A stretch of DNA of 64,000 nt from Dolosigranulum pigrum ATCC 51524 (GTDB lineage Bacteria > Bacillota > Bacilli > Lactobacillales > Carnobacteriaceae_A). The translations under genes and the position numbers were made by a program. The notes below the pieces were generated by a model, which saw nothing but the letters and a program-made list of their open reading frames with translations, searched no databases and was not told the origin of the DNA. Shown here in pieces: positions 61,801-64,000 of this stretch. Every line of letters begins with the position of its first letter. The first letter of the stretch is position 1. The stretch lies in assembly GCF_000245815.1 (NCBI RefSeq), contig NZ_JH601103.1, positions 186,001 to 250,000 on the forward strand, written 5' to 3'.

Positions 61801-64000
61801 CCACATCGGCATCCACATAGGCACGTTTGACGATCGAGCGGTCGTTAATCCCTGCGATACCACCTAGAACGGAGTTTCCACCATGAGACTTTATACGACC
61901 GATAAACGACACATTCTCAACGCGTGACTTCCCGCTAATCCTGTTCACTAAACCAGAAATGTTATCTCGTCCTTCAATATACCCTTGGACATTCACATTT
62001 TCAATCACACCACTATTAGTTAAATCCCCGGCTAACGAAGAAATATAATCGCCATCCCCTGTATTTGGATAAACGATATTCACACCGGTGAAATCAATGT
62101 CACGAATCTGACCGCCATTCACTTTCGAGAACAACCCATGTTCTAAGCCTTCAATACGGTGACGTTTGCCGTTATGCAAACCGCTCAACGTTCCTCGGAA
62201 ATCCGCTTGAATATACGTTTTCCGTCCTAATGGCTCAACACCAACTGCTGAAACTGTTCGGCCCAACGTAAACGTTCCTCTTGGGTCATTACTCATCGCA
62301 TGAATAAGATCCTTGAAATTATAGTAAACGCCATTTTCAGGTGCTTTATACTTATTCACATAAAACACAGAACCCGGCTTAAAGATATCCCCATCTCGGT
62401 GCACGGTCTCATCAGAGGTCGTCTTAACCTCATACACCACATCGCCGTCTTTTTGCACTTCATCAATGGAGGCAACCGGTAGAACAATATCTTTCATGTT
62501 CGACGCTTGTGCACGAATGAAGTAGTTCGATAGATCCGTTGGCGCTTCACGTAACTCCGAAAATTCTTGGAGTTGTCCATCAGCCCCGCGACGAACGAGC
62601 ATCGTTTGTCCGATAGATTTCAACTCCAATTGATTCATAGAAAGCGTATATGTCTCTGTATGCCCTACAACATCTTGTTGCTCACCACCCTGTGTATAGG
62701 TGACATGCGCTTCGAATTGATACGGTGTATTCACATCTAAATCATTAATCTCTATTTCATTAAAGTCAGAAACCTGCACATCTCGAACAGTTTCCCCATC
62801 GCGAGACACATGAATATAACCAGACACGTCTAAGTTAGACGGGTTATTTAACGTGTACGACAAGCGTGCCGTACGGTTCATCGCATCTGATGTGAAATGT
62901 GCGTTCGATAAACTTGGTGCTTCAAACCGAACCCCTTTGCGGACAATCGTCGGTGTCGCTTTTTGCGTCACTTCAGATGACTCTTCAATCACCTCTTCGG
63001 TACGTTCACCCCGAACCGTTTTGTACACCATCGTGATACGTCGAGTACCCGGGTGTCCTTCTTCGGTGACAACCTCACCTTCCGGTAAGCTTTCATCATC
63101 TCGTTCAATAATCTCCGGTTCAATAGTCTCTTCGGTGACAACTTCCTCACGGCCATTAACCGGTTTCGTCCCTTGACGGATAATCTTAGGCGTTGCTTCC
63201 TCGAGTGTTTCCTCAGATACGTTAAGGACCTCTTCTGTTGGCTCCCCTTTGTGCGTTCGGTACGTTGTGGTAATCTGTTTACGGCCGGGTGTCCCTTCGG
63301 TAACCTCTTGGTCCCCCACATACAAATCATCCGTTTCAATCGTTTCTGTTGTCGGTTGAATCACGTCTTCCCTGACGACGTCTTTTGTGCCTTGAGTGGG
63401 TTTCGTCCCTTTATACACAATCGTTGGGACGGACTGGATAACGGTTTGCTCTGTGCTACTAATAACCTCGTCTGTTCGCTCACCTTTCACCACGCGATAA
63501 ACTGTCGTCACACGCTTCAATCCCGCTTGTCCAGAAACGATTTCCTCATCACCCTCATATAAATCCGGTGCATACACGTCTAACGTATCCGGTTCAACCA
63601 CTTCCTCGGAATGGACTTCCACAGACGATTCCACCGGTTTAATACCTTTCATAACGAGTGTGGATTCCGCTTCGCGGATAATCGTTTCCGTCACGTCTAA
63701 CACTTGATCCGTTCGTTTCCCATACAGAGTTTTATACGTGGTTTTGACTTGTTTAAGCCCCGCACGTCCAGGAATACGTTCTTCTTCTCCTACATATAAA
63801 TCCGACCCATAAACCACTTCTTCTGTTGGTTCAATCGGGACATCAACCGTAACCTCGTCAACCCCTTCAACGGGTTTTGTTCCACGAGCCACCACTTGTT
63901 TCTTCATTTCTGAGATCACATTCACTTTTTCTTGTAACAAGTGAGACGTGATTTCCCCGTTTGCTGTTTCATATAAACGAACAATTTCTTTAACACCTTG
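58865..64000 (-). CDS. M26-family zinc metalloprotease (IgA1 protease/ZmpB-like) with G5 repeats, N-terminus outside window
   Basis: A very large surface protease; 1,711 codons are in the window and the frame is open to the edge, so the real start (and signal or N-terminal anchor) is outside. N-terminal part: G5-type repeats about 79 residues long, each ending in a block such as GTKPVEG or KGTKPTQG. Middle: GLUG-like beta repeats (GIAGINDRSIVKRAYVDADV). C-terminal peptidase M26 domain with HEMTH at 59840-59854 and a downstream ligand-type Glu in GVGAEAYASGM. Streptococcal members cut IgA1, mucins or other host glycoproteins and are anchored near the N-terminus; the target here is unknown. Confidence 0.92.
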   Translation of the reverse strand, partial: QGVKEIVRLYETANGEITSHLLQEKVNVISEMKKQVVARGTKPVEGVDEVTVDVPIEPTEEVVYGSDLYVGEEERIPGRAGLKQVKTTYKTLYGKRTDQVLDVTETIIREAESTLVMKGIKPVESSVEVHSEEVVEPDTLDVYAPDLYEGDEEIVSGQAGLKRVTTVYRVVKGERTDEVISSTEQTVIQSVPTIVYKGTKPTQGTKDVVREDVIQPTTETIETDDLYVGDQEVTEGTPGRKQITTTYRTHKGEPTEEVLNVSEETLEEATPKIIRQGTKPVNGREEVVTEETIEPEIIERDDESLPEGEVVTEEGHPGTRRITMVYKTVRGERTEEVIEESSEVTQKATPTIVRKGVRFEAPSLSNAHFTSDAMNRTARLSYTLNNPSNLDVSGYIHVSRDGETVRDVQVSDFNEIEINDLDVNTPYQFEAHVTYTQGGEQQDVVGHTETYTLSMNQLELKSIGQTMLVRRGADGQLQEFSELREAPTDLSNYFIRAQASNMKDIVLPVASIDEVQKDGDVVYEVKTTSDETVHRDGDIFKPGSVFYVNKYKAPENGVYYNFKDLIHAMSNDPRGTFTLGRTVSAVGVEPLGRKTYIQADFRGTLSGLHNGKRHRIEGLEHGLFSKVNGGQIRDIDFTGVNIVYPNTGDGDYISSLAGDLTNSGVIENVNVQGYIEGRDNISGLVNRISGKSRVENVSFIGRIKSHGGNSVLGGIAGINDRSIVKRAYVDADVEMHRPQDASLLVAVNISDQAHSSEWGQTTKSVVKGSMRSNMRGKMAAISTSTWGYATVSDVISYATIENGHELFGSDEQLTNPGPEYQHIKALYGVKNISSGSVKGEDRKFERLDVMDAVRKERSFNLTALDSQAYQTPAEELNSTRRYDSVSGYVAFHEAFYRLVEALQPFSLVEDIVREGNTLAQSNKRPSWMAEGKELKSITALKGHTFVTHGDDADRIMLQFTDGTKLIYTLSQKKTLDLYTDTPTTGNTYGLSAYHVDELGVTYTLNRLSRVPQALVQSLVDELRSVELYNNEMYQMLKINEKTEQAKENRMKKLFLDEIFDTTKAELQTIVEKLLQNDMVMLAESDVAQQALRDKVSKHKKQIMMALTYLNRYYNIRFGEYTIKDLMMYVPEFYSGQGGSLIDRLIKLGSSTEYQLHGRRTHEFFNREFGAAIGTDLLDFLDFNRELFTDFGNMNDWFKDATKENVKLIEKEPLAEGLKAQNPKYRVFDNLSHSYYHHTILPLLNLRKAKLFMISTIASLTFGSEQKRADLNGAQLKREIEAAGDRHRDFIDSWYKIANKETRDRLMRDQVTPIWEGFDLKERGWVNEFGKDNRGQDYAPSREFYNVIGEYYGSNGTGAYANGTLIHFVAYDYLGEGGHATWTHEMTHNYDGLVFLGGSGRRNGVGAEAYASGMLQSPGQNGGGYGSLGINLSYSWEDDGENIYNRDPKKFHNQAMWDKYMKGYNDALTLLDYLEGEAAINAGKDVQRHWFKKMGKTDVRETRFTDHVRPITEEEWNSMSLQSVDDLVDNQLMTQYGLNNGTYSQDNDWGTYVTIPYLTGIYGGGDNSIGVPGAAMFKHNTFRVWGRYGYENGFVGYASNKHREQALNDGHAQLSDDYAIKKISGGEHETMEDFKKDYFNDMITQLKTKGMIDIQIDGVQYSSYDSLAKKFSQTVQADTKAKKHDHTRTFKGKLFKALLHSTDNFLSSIFKG
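62930..64000 (-). repeat. Tandem G5 domain repeats in the protease gene
   Basis: Four complete units and the end of a fifth are seen; the GTKPV-like block recurs with a period of about 79 codons (237 bp), at roughly 63883, 63643, 63409, 63169 and 62938. The array continues beyond the window. DNA copies are diverged, so it is a protein repeat, not a recent duplication. Confidence 0.88.

Noticed and set aside
62930..64000. CRISPR-like periodic repeat at the right edge
   Set aside because: The period is ~237 bp in one open frame and encodes G5 domains; units are diverged at DNA level.
1..64000. tRNA, rRNA, CRISPR array or replication origin
   Set aside because: I found no cloverleaf with conserved T-loop, no rRNA stretch, no short repeat-spacer array and no DnaA-box cluster by eye; small ones could have been missed.

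Overview
The window is a stretch of chromosome from a low-GC Gram-positive bacterium of the order Lactobacillales. Evidence for this is delta subunit rpoE, T-box leaders, a sortase with a cell-wall-anchored LPxTA protein, an M26-type surface metalloprotease with G5 repeats, lactic-type PepC, and the dnaX-ebfC-recR-tmk-darA-holB-yabA-rsmI block. There is no sporulation gene and no ricT. Aerococcaceae or a close family fits, but I cannot fix genus or species from the sequence alone. Most genes lie on the minus strand. There are no rRNA, tRNA or CRISPR sequences that I can see.

Layout. 1-2.3 kb: end of a YuiF-type antiporter and pyrG with a CTP-sensing leader. 2.3-5.6 kb: a GntR/ABC operon of YtrA type with three operator-like palindromes. 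5.7-11.1 kb: corA, rpoE, a DUF1934 gene, then a plus-strand group of lipL-like octanoyltransferase, HD phosphohydrolase and HAD phosphatase. 11.2-14.5 kb: GH20 hexosaminidase, then a Ser T-box unit serS-msrA. 14.5-15.6 kb: a worn patch with gene remnants around a membrane protein. 15.7-26.7 kb: VanRS-like two-component system coupled to a D,D-carboxypeptidase, an unusually long YidD, class D sortase, pepC, DUF218, DUF1002, and a flavodoxin-fold oxidoreductase/DUF2207 operon. 26.8-30.8 kb: a Met T-box operon metQ-metN-metI-metQ. 31-34 kb: two flavin reductases (one fused to a PAS domain) and apbE. 34.2-37.9 kb: MacAB-type efflux system. 38-42.4 kb: small lipoprotein, small membrane proteins, brnQ and an LPDTA surface protein. 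42.7-47.1 kb: a heterodimeric multidrug ABC exporter under a TetR repressor. 47.1-48.1 kb: a broken small gene followed by three overlapping, mutually homologous small genes. 48.1-50.5 kb: AI-2E-family protein and 6-phosphogluconolactonase. 50.6-58.4 kb: lipoprotein plus the replication/recombination/translation block. 58.6-64 kb: a very long M26 metalloprotease that runs off the end of the window.

Regulation is unusually legible. pyrG has a consensus promoter, a GGGC start and a terminator whose 5' arm is pyrimidine rich, as in the reiterative-transcription attenuator of Bacillus subtilis. serS-msrA and the met transporter have T-boxes with readable specifier codons (TCC and ATG). The TetR operator sits exactly in the 17-bp promoter spacer and is repeated 40 bp downstream. 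The GntR operon carries three 18-bp inverted repeats. Many start codons were moved downstream from the longest frame because a GGAGG-like site lies inside the apparent first codons.

The least explained material is the 47.1-48.1 kb cassette (a frameshifted 5' gene and three tandem paralogs of unknown family, followed by IS-like ends), the YidD protein with a long extra domain, and the flavin reductase-PAS fusion with a repetitive acidic tail.
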